Of a stretch of DNA of 64,000 nt, positions 19,625 to 28,076 are shown piece by piece; position 1 is the stretch's first letter; every line of letters begins with the position of its first letter. Under the pieces are notes generated by a model. That model was not told the DNA's origin. It worked only from the letters and a program-made list of their open reading frames with translations, and made no database searches. A program made the translations under genes and the position numbers. The stretch is from Olleya aquimaris (lineage in GTDB: Bacteria; Bacteroidota; Bacteroidia; Flavobacteriales; Flavobacteriaceae), in NCBI RefSeq assembly GCF_003259525.1, contig NZ_QLLO01000006.1:1-64000 (forward strand), in the 5' to 3' direction.

Positions 19625-19819
19625 TTAGATTGCTTCTTGATCTTTTAAGTGTTGCACATACTGAGCTTTTTGAATCTTAGCTCTTTTCTCTACAGAGGGT
19701 TTTGTAAATTGTTTACGACCATGTAATGCTTTACGTGTTCCAGTTTTATCAAACTTGCGTTTGTAACGTTTTAACGCTCTTTCTATATTTTCTCCGTCCT
19801 TTAATGGAATTATTAACAT
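19625..19819 (-). CDS. rpsU: Ribosomal protein bS21
   Basis: 64 residues, basic, with the bS21 pattern (IIPLKDGENIERALKRYKRK, then LHGRKQFTKPSVEKR). It sits by the anti-Shine-Dalgarno at the 30S platform. Unlike the other genes inspected here it has a strong SD (AGGAGG) ten bases before its ATG and a near-perfect promoter. In Flavobacterium johnsoniae bS21 takes part in hiding the anti-SD, and rpsU mRNA is one of the few with an SD, which is thought to allow autoregulation. The same logic is inferred here. Confidence 0.97.
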   Translation of the reverse strand: MLIIPLKDGENIERALKRYKRKFDKTGTRKALHGRKQFTKPSVEKRAKIQKAQYVQHLKDQEAI

Positions 19820-19829
19820 AGTGTCTTAA

Positions 19830-19837
19830 CCTCCTCT
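19830..19837 (-). promoter_or_regulatory. Strong Shine-Dalgarno of rpsU
   Basis: On the minus strand AGAGGAGG (19837-19830) ends ten bases before the ATG at 19819. The spacing is workable and the match to the 16S 3' tail is long. No comparable SD was noticed before other genes in the window. Confidence 0.85.
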
Positions 19838-19856
19838 CTTTTAAAATTTTGAGGTG

Positions 19857-19886
19857 CAAATATAAAAAGTAATTTAAATTGAACAA
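19857..19886 (-). promoter_or_regulatory. Promoter of rpsU
   Basis: On the minus strand TTG (19886-19884), a 19-nt spacer and TATATTTG (19864-19857) match the Bacteroidota consensus exactly. The predicted leader of about 35 nt contains the SD. Confidence 0.85.
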
Positions 19887-19903
19887 TTAAAAAAAATAAA
19901 TTT

Positions 19904-21331
19904 TTATTGTTTGAATAGAGTCGAACGCTTAGTTAAGTCTTTAATTAGTTTTTCGTCTTCTTCACTTTCTAAAAGTGTGTTGTAGTTTTCCCAAAACTCT
20001 TTATCATAAGGTTTTTTTGAAAAAATATCTGCATCCCAATCTTGTTCTAAGGATTGAGCAACAATTTCTTCATCCTGAATGATTTCTGTAAATAATATTT
20101 CTTGAACTGTGTAATAGTAGCGTTCTTCTTTATTAAAAAGCGCTTCTTCTTCTTTATCTATTTTTCCTTTAGGTTTGTATCCTACGTTTACTAATTTGGG
20201 AGTTTCGTAGTAAATATAATTTGGATACATCTTGTCTTGATACTCCATGTAAGAGATAACTAGCTTGTGGTTTATTTGCGTATCAAACAATGTTTTACTT
20301 CTGCTTTTTTGAGCATTAGATCCTGCTTTTAGTTGGTATTCTATCTTTTTAATTGCAAAATTGTCCCAATAGATATAGATCCATCCATCTGCAATATATC
20401 CTTCATTATATATGCCTTCTGTATTTAGACCCACAAAATCTTCGCTTTTATTGATTTTTATTTTGTAGATTTTTCTTTCGTTATCAACTAGAATAGTGTC
20501 TAATTTAAATTGATGTGTTTTTAACACATTGTCACCAAATAATGCTTTTGGACTTTTTGAGTTTCTTACTAAATTAAGCTTTCCTTTAAATAAGTTTTCT
20601 AATCCATTAACACGAGTGTCATTCCACTTTATAGCTTTAACCAAAGAGGACTTTTTAATAGTATCTCTTTTTAAGTTTTTAGGTTTTAGGTCTACGTTAG
20701 CATTATATTTTAAGTAAGTAGAATATGAAAATAGGCTATCCACATCACGTAAGTCGTAACTTTTTCTAACCTGATCGACGTTAATTCTCATATTATCCTT
20801 TCCGCCAGTTACATAGCTTGAATCGTCATACAAGGTAATAGCACTTTCTATTAACCATTTAAATTGTTTTTTGTTACGCTCTTTATGTCTTAAAAATCCT
20901 TTTTGCAGGTAAGGTTGTTCTGGAAGATTATTTTGTAGTTTTTCTAATGCACGTAACACAATATCATTACCTGTTGTTGGCCTGTTTTCTGCAACAATTA
21001 AAACTTCATCTAAAGCTGCTACATCTTCTTCTAAAAGAATATCAAACTGATTATCAAATTGATCGATAGTAGTTTTATAACTTTTATAACCTATAGAAGA
21101 AATGACAATGGTATCCTTAACATATTCTTGTGGCACTAACAACACGAACTTACCATCAGCATTTGTTATGGTACCTATGGTTGTATTTTGAATATATACA
21201 CTAGCATTTTCAATAGGTAGCATTGTCATAAAATCGGCTACCTTATTTTTAAGTTCGGTTTGCGCAAGTGTAGATGTTGCAATTAGCAAAAAAAAGGCTA
21301 TTGCAAATTGTTTGATTTGGGTGAATTTCAT
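19904..21331 (-). CDS. CarboxypepD_reg-like domain protein, exported
   Basis: 475 residues. A signal peptide (about 1-23, ending STLAQ) is followed by a carboxypeptidase regulatory-like beta-sandwich (about 27-110: ENASVYIQNTTIGTITNADG...), the domain found at the start of many Bacteroidota outer-membrane proteins. The remaining 360 residues are a beta-rich region I do not recognise, with repeated YIY/IYIYW segments and an acidic C-terminus. There is no TonB plug or barrel of normal size. It lies 12 bp after the acyl-CoA dehydrogenase gene and may be the last gene of that run. Specific function unknown. Confidence 0.75.
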   Translation of the reverse strand: MKFTQIKQFAIAFFLLIATSTLAQTELKNKVADFMTMLPIENASVYIQNTTIGTITNADGKFVLLVPQEYVKDTIVISSIGYKSYKTTIDQFDNQFDILLEEDVAALDEVLIVAENRPTTGNDIVLRALEKLQNNLPEQPYLQKGFLRHKERNKKQFKWLIESAITLYDDSSYVTGGKDNMRINVDQVRKSYDLRDVDSLFSYSTYLKYNANVDLKPKNLKRDTIKKSSLVKAIKWNDTRVNGLENLFKGKLNLVRNSKSPKALFGDNVLKTHQFKLDTILVDNERKIYKIKINKSEDFVGLNTEGIYNEGYIADGWIYIYWDNFAIKKIEYQLKAGSNAQKSRSKTLFDTQINHKLVISYMEYQDKMYPNYIYYETPKLVNVGYKPKGKIDKEEEALFNKEERYYYTVQEILFTEIIQDEEIVAQSLEQDWDADIFSKKPYDKEFWENYNTLLESEEDEKLIKDLTKRSTLFKQ

Positions 21332-21343
21332 TTAATTAAAATT

Positions 21344-22513
21344 TTACTTGGTAGCTGGTTTGTAATCTTTACCATCAATAACCATTTTAGCTATTATTTC
21401 TCTGAGTATTTCAGAGGTACCACCACCTATTGGTCCTAGTCTACTATCTCGCAATAGTCGTGCCAATGGATATTCTTCCATGTAACCATAACCTCCTAAA
21501 AACTGTAGGCAATCGTAAATTACCTCATCTGCCATTTTTGTAGATTTTAATTTAGACATGGTTGCTTCTTTTACTACATACTCTCCTTTATCTAATCTGT
21601 AAGTAATTGCATAATTAAAGGATTTACAAATTTCCATATCTGCATAATGGTCTGCTATTTTATGTCTTAACGCTTGAAAACGGTCTATGGTTTTTCCAAA
21701 TGCTGTACGCTGCGACATATAGTCTAGTGTATATTCTAAAGCAAATTGTGCTCTAGCATGAGCATTGACACCCATAATTAATCGTTCTGATGCAAAGTGT
21801 TGCATGATGTAGCCAAACCCTTTATTTTCTTCTCCCATTAAATTGGAAGCTGGAATGGTTACATTATCAAAAGCAATCTCACCAGTATCTGATGCTCTCC
21901 AACCTAATTTATCTAATTTAGTTGCAGAAACTCCTGGAGTATCTCTATCTATTAAAAAGATACTTATTCCTTTATTTCCAAGTTCTGGTTTTGTCTTTGC
22001 TGCTACCACTAAGTAGTCACTATACACGCCATTTGTAATAAATGTTTTAGATCCATTTATTACATAATTATCTCCTTTTTTAACTGCAGTGGTACGCATA
22101 CCTGCTACATCACTACCACCAAATGGTTCTGTAATACACAAGCAGCCTATCATATCTCCAGCTATACTAGCTGTAAGATATTTTTCTTTTATAGCCTCAC
22201 TACCTTCAGCGTTTAAATGTGTCATAGCTAAATAAGCATGAGCCCACATAGCTGCTGCAAAACCACCTGAATTGATACGCTGTAATTCTTCTAATAAAAT
22301 GACCATGTAGAATAGGTCAAGGTTTAATCCGCCATATTGTTCTGGATAGTTGATTCCAAAAAAGCCCATATCTCCAAACTTCTTCCAAATAAAACGCTCT
22401 ATAGTCCCTGTTTTTTCCCATTTTTCAATGTGAGGAACAACTTCTTTTTGTAAAAAATCGCGTAAACTTTCTCTAAATAATTGATGCTCTTCTTTGAAGT
22501 ACATACTTTCCAT
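21344..22513 (-). CDS. Acyl-CoA dehydrogenase
   Basis: 389 residues, the normal length of the FAD-dependent family that oxidises acyl-CoA to enoyl-CoA. Characteristic stretches are CITEPFGGSDVAGMRTTAVK and the C-terminal FLGGYGYMEEYPLARLLRDS with GGTSEILREIIAKM. The start may be the ATG at 22513 or the one three codons later (22504). The closest match by eye is to long-chain or branched-chain types, but substrate cannot be read from sequence. It lies 20 bp after the helix-hairpin-helix gene. Confidence 0.92.
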   Translation of the reverse strand: MESMYFKEEHQLFRESLRDFLQKEVVPHIEKWEKTGTIERFIWKKFGDMGFFGINYPEQYGGLNLDLFYMVILLEELQRINSGGFAAAMWAHAYLAMTHLNAEGSEAIKEKYLTASIAGDMIGCLCITEPFGGSDVAGMRTTAVKKGDNYVINGSKTFITNGVYSDYLVVAAKTKPELGNKGISIFLIDRDTPGVSATKLDKLGWRASDTGEIAFDNVTIPASNLMGEENKGFGYIMQHFASERLIMGVNAHARAQFALEYTLDYMSQRTAFGKTIDRFQALRHKIADHYADMEICKSFNYAITYRLDKGEYVVKEATMSKLKSTKMADEVIYDCLQFLGGYGYMEEYPLARLLRDSRLGPIGGGTSEILREIIAKMVIDGKDYKPATK

Positions 22514-22533
22514 AACTATGTTTTTTGATGATT

Positions 22534-23424
22534 TTAATCGAGTTGTAAAGATAACTTAATTATCTCTAATTTTTTTACAGGAAAATCTTTAACTTTTGTT
22601 AATTCGTCTAAAGATTTAAACCCATCGCGAAGTGTTCTAGCTTCAATAATATTATGAGCCACCTCGTAGTCTATAAATTTGACGGTTACCAATTGCTCTT
22701 TTGTAGCAGAATTTAGTGGAATTTTAGTAATACTTCTCGGCGTTTTAATACTAAAATTATCTTTTATATTTTGAATAACTTCTGGAGTTAAACCATACAC
22801 TTCTTGCAATTCTATAAAACTATGAAAGCCATTAATTTTATGTCTGTATTTAACAATACGTTCTGCATATGTTGGTCCTATACCATATACTTTTTGCAGT
22901 TGTGTAGCTGTAGCTGAATTTAAATCCAGTTTTTGCGCTTCGGTTTTTGGTGTATTTGAAAAGGACTTATTAAAAATTTGTTGTTTGGGTTTTGGGTTAG
23001 TTACCCAATCTGGAAACTTAAAATAAGGCGACAGTTTTGCTAAAAGCGAATCTGAAACTTTAGTGACTTGCTGAAACTGATTAACCGAGTTAATCCATTG
23101 ATCTTGTTTTCTGAAGTTTAATAATCTGTCAATTTCTTCATTTGACATGCCCAAGGTGTAGCCTTTATAGTCTGTGATAAAGTTTGGGTTAAAAGGATAA
23201 ATTTTTGGTTTTCGGTTTTCAATCTCTATTGCTTTAAGCGAATCTATTTGATTGATAAACGCTGAAACCTCATGACTATTTGAAGAAAAATTTTGATTGG
23301 TTTGCATCAATTTTGGTAATACCAAATGATAAAAACCTTGCGCTAAAAGTATGATTAATAGTAATAAAAAAATCCCACTTCGTTGTTGTTTAGAAAACGT
23401 GAAGTGGGATTTGAAATTTTTCAT
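22534..23424 (-). CDS. Helix-hairpin-helix (ComEA-like) membrane-anchored protein
   Basis: 296 residues: a short cytosolic N-terminus, one membrane helix (about 17-37, SGIFLLLLIILLAQ), then three helix-hairpin-helix units (about 85-130, 165-220 and 230-290; LDLNSATATQLQKVYGIGP and IPLNSATKEQLVTVKFIDYE are the clearest). HHH units bind DNA without sequence preference; in ComEA they serve DNA uptake. This family is common in flavobacteria, with unproven function. The first 20 codons also form the terminator described at 23364-23412. Confidence 0.85.
   Translation of the reverse strand: MKNFKSHFTFSKQQRSGIFLLLLIILLAQGFYHLVLPKLMQTNQNFSSNSHEVSAFINQIDSLKAIEIENRKPKIYPFNPNFITDYKGYTLGMSNEEIDRLLNFRKQDQWINSVNQFQQVTKVSDSLLAKLSPYFKFPDWVTNPKPKQQIFNKSFSNTPKTEAQKLDLNSATATQLQKVYGIGPTYAERIVKYRHKINGFHSFIELQEVYGLTPEVIQNIKDNFSIKTPRSITKIPLNSATKEQLVTVKFIDYEVAHNIIEARTLRDGFKSLDELTKVKDFPVKKLEIIKLSLQLD
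23364..23412 (-). terminator. Intrinsic terminator inside the start of the HHH gene
   Basis: On the minus strand AAATCCCACTTC (23412-23401) and GAAGTGGGATTT (23381-23370) form a 12-bp stem with a 19-nt loop, followed by a run of seven T. It lies 32 nt after the stop of the AGCS symporter gene and within codons 4-19 of the HHH gene. Confidence 0.75.
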
Positions 23425-23443
23425 TTTAATAAAAAAGATTCTG

Positions 23444-25060
23444 TTACATTTTGTCTACTAAATCTGTAGCGCCATCTTCTATAGCGTCTTCTTTTTTATT
23501 AATCGCATTCATGTATTTAATTAGTTCTTTTTTAATCACTGGAGATAGCATAACTACACCAATAATGTTTGGTACAACCATTGCAAAAATCATAGCATCA
23601 GAGAAGTCTATTACAGCTCCTAAACTAATAGATGCTCCAACGACTACAAAAAATAAAAACAATACTTTATATACTAAATCTGTGACTTTACCCTTACCGA
23701 ATAAAAACACCCATCCTTGCATCCCATAATACGACCAAGAAATCATAGTACTAAATGCAAATAAAATTACAGCAATAGTTAGTACAATAGAAAAGTGAGG
23801 GATTACCGTATCAAATGCTGTTGCAGTAATTTCTACACCTTCTTTAATTTCTACTCCGTACTCCATAAAACCACCATCAAAATTAGTAATAACTATAACT
23901 AAAGCGGTCATAGTACAAATAACTACAGTATCTACAAATGGTTCTAATAAAGCAACAATACCTTCACTTGCTGGATATTTAGTACGTACTGCAGAGTGTG
24001 CAATAGCAGCAGATCCTACACCTGCTTCGTTAGAAAAAGCACCACGACGCACCCCTTGGATCATAACTCCAATAACTCCTCCTAAACCTGCTAAAGGTGT
24101 AAATGCACCATTAAAAATAGCAGCAAAAGCATCGTCTATTAAAGTAAAGTTTGCGAATAATATTATTAATGCTGCAAGTACATAAATTCCTGCCATAAAT
24201 GGCACTACTTTTTCTGTTACAGAAGCAATACGTTTTATACCACCAATAATTACTACAGCTACTAAAACTGCCATAACAATACCAAAATACATTCCTGCAT
24301 TATCTCCTGTTAAATCAAATAATTTTGTGAATTGAGCTGCAGCTTGGTTAGCCTGAAACATGTTTCCTCCACCAAAAGATCCTCCAACTACAAATATTGC
24401 AAAAAGAACTGCTAAGATTTTTCCAATACCACCTACTCCTTTTTCTTTTAGTCCTTTAGTTAAGTAATACATTGGACCACCATAAACGGTTCCATCTTCT
24501 CCTACATCTCTGTATTTTACACCCAAGGTACATTCTGCAAATTTAGATGCCATCCCTAAAAGACCTGCAATAATCATCCAAAACGTTGCTCCTGGACCAC
24601 CTATTGAAAGTGCTACAGCAACTCCTGCAATGTTTCCTAATCCAACCGTTGCAGATAGTGCAGCTGTTAAGGCTTGAAAGTGTGATACTTCTCCATCTGC
24701 ACCTTCATCTTTAATAGTTTCAAAAATATTTCCACCTGGTGTTTGATCTCCATACAAAGTATCAACGCCATGCTTTTCGATATCTTCATATTTACCTTGA
24801 ACAACTTTAATTGCAGTTCTAAATCCAGTAAAATTGATAAACTTAAAATAGATTGTAAAAAATAAAGCACCTCCAATTAAAACTAATAATACCCAAGGAA
24901 TTTTTATAGTATCAGTAAATGGTATTTCAGAAAATATACCCTCGACAAACCAGCCTGTATACTTTTTAAATACAGCGTCAATACTATCTGCAGTACTATC
25001 TTGTGCAAAAGTCAATAATGGTAATATTAATGTTAAAATTGAAAGAAGATATTTCTTCAT
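23444..25060 (-). CDS. Sodium:alanine/amino-acid symporter (AGCS family)
   Basis: 538 residues, a multi-spanning inner-membrane protein. The AGCS signatures are visible: TVGLGNIAGVAVALSIGGPG, GGPMYYLTKGL, RRGAFSNEAGVGSAAIAHS. These carriers import alanine or glycine with Na+. The extra N-terminal hydrophobic segment (about 1-20, ending TFAQ) looks like a signal peptide and is often seen in Bacteroidota members. It lies 19 bp upstream of the HHH gene, and its terminator lies inside that gene. Confidence 0.93.
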   Translation of the reverse strand: MKKYLLSILTLILPLLTFAQDSTADSIDAVFKKYTGWFVEGIFSEIPFTDTIKIPWVLLVLIGGALFFTIYFKFINFTGFRTAIKVVQGKYEDIEKHGVDTLYGDQTPGGNIFETIKDEGADGEVSHFQALTAALSATVGLGNIAGVAVALSIGGPGATFWMIIAGLLGMASKFAECTLGVKYRDVGEDGTVYGGPMYYLTKGLKEKGVGGIGKILAVLFAIFVVGGSFGGGNMFQANQAAAQFTKLFDLTGDNAGMYFGIVMAVLVAVVIIGGIKRIASVTEKVVPFMAGIYVLAALIILFANFTLIDDAFAAIFNGAFTPLAGLGGVIGVMIQGVRRGAFSNEAGVGSAAIAHSAVRTKYPASEGIVALLEPFVDTVVICTMTALVIVITNFDGGFMEYGVEIKEGVEITATAFDTVIPHFSIVLTIAVILFAFSTMISWSYYGMQGWVFLFGKGKVTDLVYKVLFLFFVVVGASISLGAVIDFSDAMIFAMVVPNIIGVVMLSPVIKKELIKYMNAINKKEDAIEDGATDLVDKM

Positions 25061-25163
25061 AATTAAGTTATTTGTTAGTTAAATATTTAGTTAGGATAGC
25101 AAGATGCAAAAAAATGCTGAATTTTTAAAAGAAAAGCTGTTAAATGCTAATTACACCTTTGTG

Positions 25164-26189
25164 TTAGTCGATACTAAACACTGTGTTTAATTTTTTAATT
25201 TGTTCTGGTCTACCAAGGACTATAACTTTAGAGTTTGGTACTAATTTTAGTTCGGCTTCTGGATTAACCACATACTCGCCATCTCTGGTTTTAAAACCAA
25301 TAACGTTACAACCTGTTTTGTTACGTAAATCTAAGTCTCTTATGGTTTTTACAGAGGTACTTGGGTCGTATAATTTTTCTACTTGGACTTCTTCAATATT
25401 AATATTATTAACACCAACTATAGCTAAATTATCTATAAACTCGATTAAATCTGGAACAACCACTAAAGAGGCCATATGGTCTCCTCCAATACGGTCTGGC
25501 AATATGACATTGTTTGCTCCTGCCAGTTTTAATTTTTCATAAGATGTTTCTTGAGAGGCACGACTTATAATTCTTAAATCGCTTTTCATTTGTCTTGCAG
25601 ACAAGACCACAAATAAATTATCGGCATCATTAGGTAATGCAGATATTAAGGTACTAGCACGATCTATTCCAGCTTGTAATAAGGTGTCATCTTCATTAGC
25701 ATTACCATGTACAAAAGGCGTGTCTTCATCTTGAAACTTTTCGATAATAGCCTTATTTTTTTCTATAATAACAAAAGGTTGTTTGTGAGCTGACAGCTTA
25801 GTAGCAGCTTGTTTTCCGTTTCGACCGTAACCACAAATAATAATATGATTAGTCATTCCATCAATTTTTTTCTGCATTTTCTTTTGTTTTAAATCTTCAA
25901 AATTACTTTTACTCAAAATAAATTCGGTTATAATCGCTAACGCATAACCTACAATAATAACACTAGTTAAAATTAAAAATATGGTGAAGATTTTAGACGC
26001 ATCATCTAAAGGTTGTACTTCTCCAAAACCAACCGTAGTAATGGTTATTACTGTCATATAAAACGCATCCACCCACGTATAATTAGACATAAATCTAAAG
26101 CCTAACACACCAATAATTAAAACAACTACTAGCAGTGTTATTGCGGTATAAATTTTAGATCTGTAAACGGTTATTAAAGGGTTGGTCAT
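25164..26189 (-). CDS. Two-helix potassium channel with RCK (TrkA-N/TrkA-C) domains
   Basis: 341 residues from the ATG at 26189; the frame opens five codons earlier with a TTG inside the upstream gene. Membrane helices at about 15-36 and 70-92 flank a pore loop with selectivity filter TVGFG (52-56). The cytosolic part has an RCK/TrkA-N Rossmann domain (HIIICGYGRNGKQAA, GYGRNG at 120-125) and a TrkA-C domain near the end. It is probably a ligand-gated K+ channel. The start is 4 nt after the stop of the PspC gene, suggesting coupled translation. Confidence 0.92.
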   Translation of the reverse strand: MTNPLITVYRSKIYTAITLLVVVLIIGVLGFRFMSNYTWVDAFYMTVITITTVGFGEVQPLDDASKIFTIFLILTSVIIVGYALAIITEFILSKSNFEDLKQKKMQKKIDGMTNHIIICGYGRNGKQAATKLSAHKQPFVIIEKNKAIIEKFQDEDTPFVHGNANEDDTLLQAGIDRASTLISALPNDADNLFVVLSARQMKSDLRIISRASQETSYEKLKLAGANNVILPDRIGGDHMASLVVVPDLIEFIDNLAIVGVNNINIEEVQVEKLYDPSTSVKTIRDLDLRNKTGCNVIGFKTRDGEYVVNPEAELKLVPNSKVIVLGRPEQIKKLNTVFSID

Positions 26190-26193
26190 AAAT

Positions 26194-26421
26194 TTACAAG
26201 TCAAATACAGACGATCGTTTAGTGTATACTATATCTTTAATTCTTATCCAAAATGCTAAAAATAAATAGAGTGCAAATCCAAATCCAAGGGTTGCAAAAG
26301 TTAGGTACATAAAACTGGTACGTACCACTTTAGCCCTAATACCCATACGATCTGCAATACGCTGACACACGTGGTAGCCTCGTTTTTGAAAATAGTGTAA
26401 TGGTTTGTATAAAAATTGCAT
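26194..26421 (-). CDS. Small PspC-domain membrane protein
   Basis: 75 residues. The pattern ..RIADRMGIRAKVVRTSFMYLTFATLGFGFALYLFLAFW is the PspC fold: a short helix-turn region and one membrane helix. PspC proteins take part in envelope-stress sensing in enteric bacteria. Here the gene lies immediately upstream of the K+ channel with a 4-nt gap, so the two are probably made together. A direct role in channel control is inference only. Confidence 0.85.
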   Translation of the reverse strand: MQFLYKPLHYFQKRGYHVCQRIADRMGIRAKVVRTSFMYLTFATLGFGFALYLFLAFWIRIKDIVYTKRSSVFDL

Positions 26422-26551
26422 ACTGCAAGGTAATAAAAGGATTTTGACTTTAAAACACTTAAAACTAATATTCTATTTACTTTTAAATATAACTCTTTTG
26501 TTTAAAAAGAAAGAAGCTTAGATTTTAATTAGATAATTAAGGTTTAACTTT

Positions 26552-26617
26552 ATAATGTTCTCGATACAATTTTTAGTCCCTAAAAATCAATCGAACTGAC
26601 GTTAGCCATAACATTAA
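26552..26617. repeat. Long imperfect stem-loop of REP-like type
   Basis: TAATGTTCTCGAT... and ...ATCGAACTGACG...AACATTA form nested arms: an outer TAATGTT/AACATTA, a middle GTTCTCGAT/ATCGAAC and an inner ATTTTTAG/CTAAAAAT. The GTTCTCGA...TCGAACTGAC core resembles a short repeat I know from many Bacteroidota genomes. It lies in the 221-bp spacer between the DUF2851 stop and the PspC start. Nothing else is seen in that spacer. Confidence 0.55.
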
Positions 26618-26642
26618 ATTCTGGATAATGCATTGACATTTT

Positions 26643-27917
26643 TTAATTGGTAGTTAATATGGTGTTACCTACTGCACACTTTAAACACTGATTGTTATCA
26701 CAATAGTTGTTTTTAAGCTGAATAATTGCCTGACTTTGTAATGCTGACTTTGCATCCACTTTTAAGGTTTTAAACTTATCAACTATGCTGTTTTTTTCAG
26801 GTTTTAATTGCTCCATTAGACCAATAATTTCTTCGTCTATAGATTTTCCTTGTTTCTTTGCATAACAGAATTTTAGCGGAATAATAGTATTAATTAACAA
26901 CAAATCTATAAAGGCTTTAGTTATGGTCTTTTTACTGGTTTTTGATGCTTTATCAAAGGTGTAATGCGAATCCCAGAAGGAAGACGTAGAAATAGAAAAC
27001 AACTTGTACAGATCCTCTATATGTTCTAGCGCTATCACTTTTGAAAACAAGTTGTGATACACATGATACAAATTAGCTAATTGCGATAGTCTAATGGTCG
27101 GGAAATTAGGTGGACGTAATCTAAAAAACTGAAACGGAAGCACACCAGTATCCTCTAATCCAAACTTCTGCTTTAAAAACAAATACTCTTTTTGTAGCGC
27201 TATGTAGTAAGCGTCTTGCACCTCTGCTACTAACAAATTGGCTTGACCAAAAAATAGAGCTTCTAAACTCTGCAAGTTGGATTGTTGCTTTCTAACAATA
27301 GAAAAATCGAAACTATTGGCTAAACTTAAAAATGCCTCACTATTGACTTTTAAACCAAAGTTTTTAGCAAGTAGCTTAAATAATACTGCTTCCCAATTGT
27401 TATTGGACTGTTGTAAAATAGCTTCAATATCTTTTGCTTTACGCTCTAGTCGCTCAAAATAGAGACGTTCTAACCAGTTATTTATGACGAATGGACTAAC
27501 CTCTGCAATCGTGTTTTCGCAATTTATCCACGATTGTTTGTTATTAAATAGTTTGTGGTAGTTATTTAAAGCTGTAGCAGACACATACGGTTTAAGCTCT
27601 AAAGTTGGGATTTGGGTATTGTCTTTTCTAAAGATATTGGTATCGTGTTCCCAAACCACATGCAAAATTACATTATCATAATTAGCATCTACCTCATGAT
27701 TATGCACAAACCAGTCGCTGGATTTAATGTGGATTTCTACATTTCCTGCCCATAATTGATTGTCAATAGTAAGTTGTGCATTAAAAAAATCTGGACCAGC
27801 ATGTTGGTTGTGTGTCCCAACGTGGTTAATAGTGACTAACTCTCCTGTTGTGGTTTGGAGGTTAGTGCTGTCCAATTTTTTAAGTTTCCAGAGGTAGTGT
27901 AGAAAATCTTCTTGCAT
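26643..27917 (-). CDS. DUF2851 family protein
   Basis: 424 residues, cytosolic, no signal peptide. The N-terminus (MQEDFLHYLWKLKKLDS...) and the stretch GPDFFNAQLTIDNQLWAGNVEIHIKSSDW match DUF2851, common in Bacteroidota and with no known activity. C-terminal cysteines (CDNNQCLKCAVG) may form a small metal site. The conserved GNVEIH stretch recalls restriction-like nuclease cores, but I cannot establish this by eye. It is monocistronic, with a possible TATTTTTA box upstream. Confidence 0.85.
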   Translation of the reverse strand: MQEDFLHYLWKLKKLDSTNLQTTTGELVTINHVGTHNQHAGPDFFNAQLTIDNQLWAGNVEIHIKSSDWFVHNHEVDANYDNVILHVVWEHDTNIFRKDNTQIPTLELKPYVSATALNNYHKLFNNKQSWINCENTIAEVSPFVINNWLERLYFERLERKAKDIEAILQQSNNNWEAVLFKLLAKNFGLKVNSEAFLSLANSFDFSIVRKQQSNLQSLEALFFGQANLLVAEVQDAYYIALQKEYLFLKQKFGLEDTGVLPFQFFRLRPPNFPTIRLSQLANLYHVYHNLFSKVIALEHIEDLYKLFSISTSSFWDSHYTFDKASKTSKKTITKAFIDLLLINTIIPLKFCYAKKQGKSIDEEIIGLMEQLKPEKNSIVDKFKTLKVDAKSALQSQAIIQLKNNYCDNNQCLKCAVGNTILTTN

Positions 27918-28076
27918 GCATTAAAAATACACTTTTGATTTAAATTGAACACAAACTATAGTCTATTAAACACATGAAATGTTAAAAAAAACGTTAACAA
28001 CTATTTGTAAGCCATTCCTGACTAATTGTGCTAATTACTACATTTAGCCACTATAACTAACTAATTATCAAAACAA

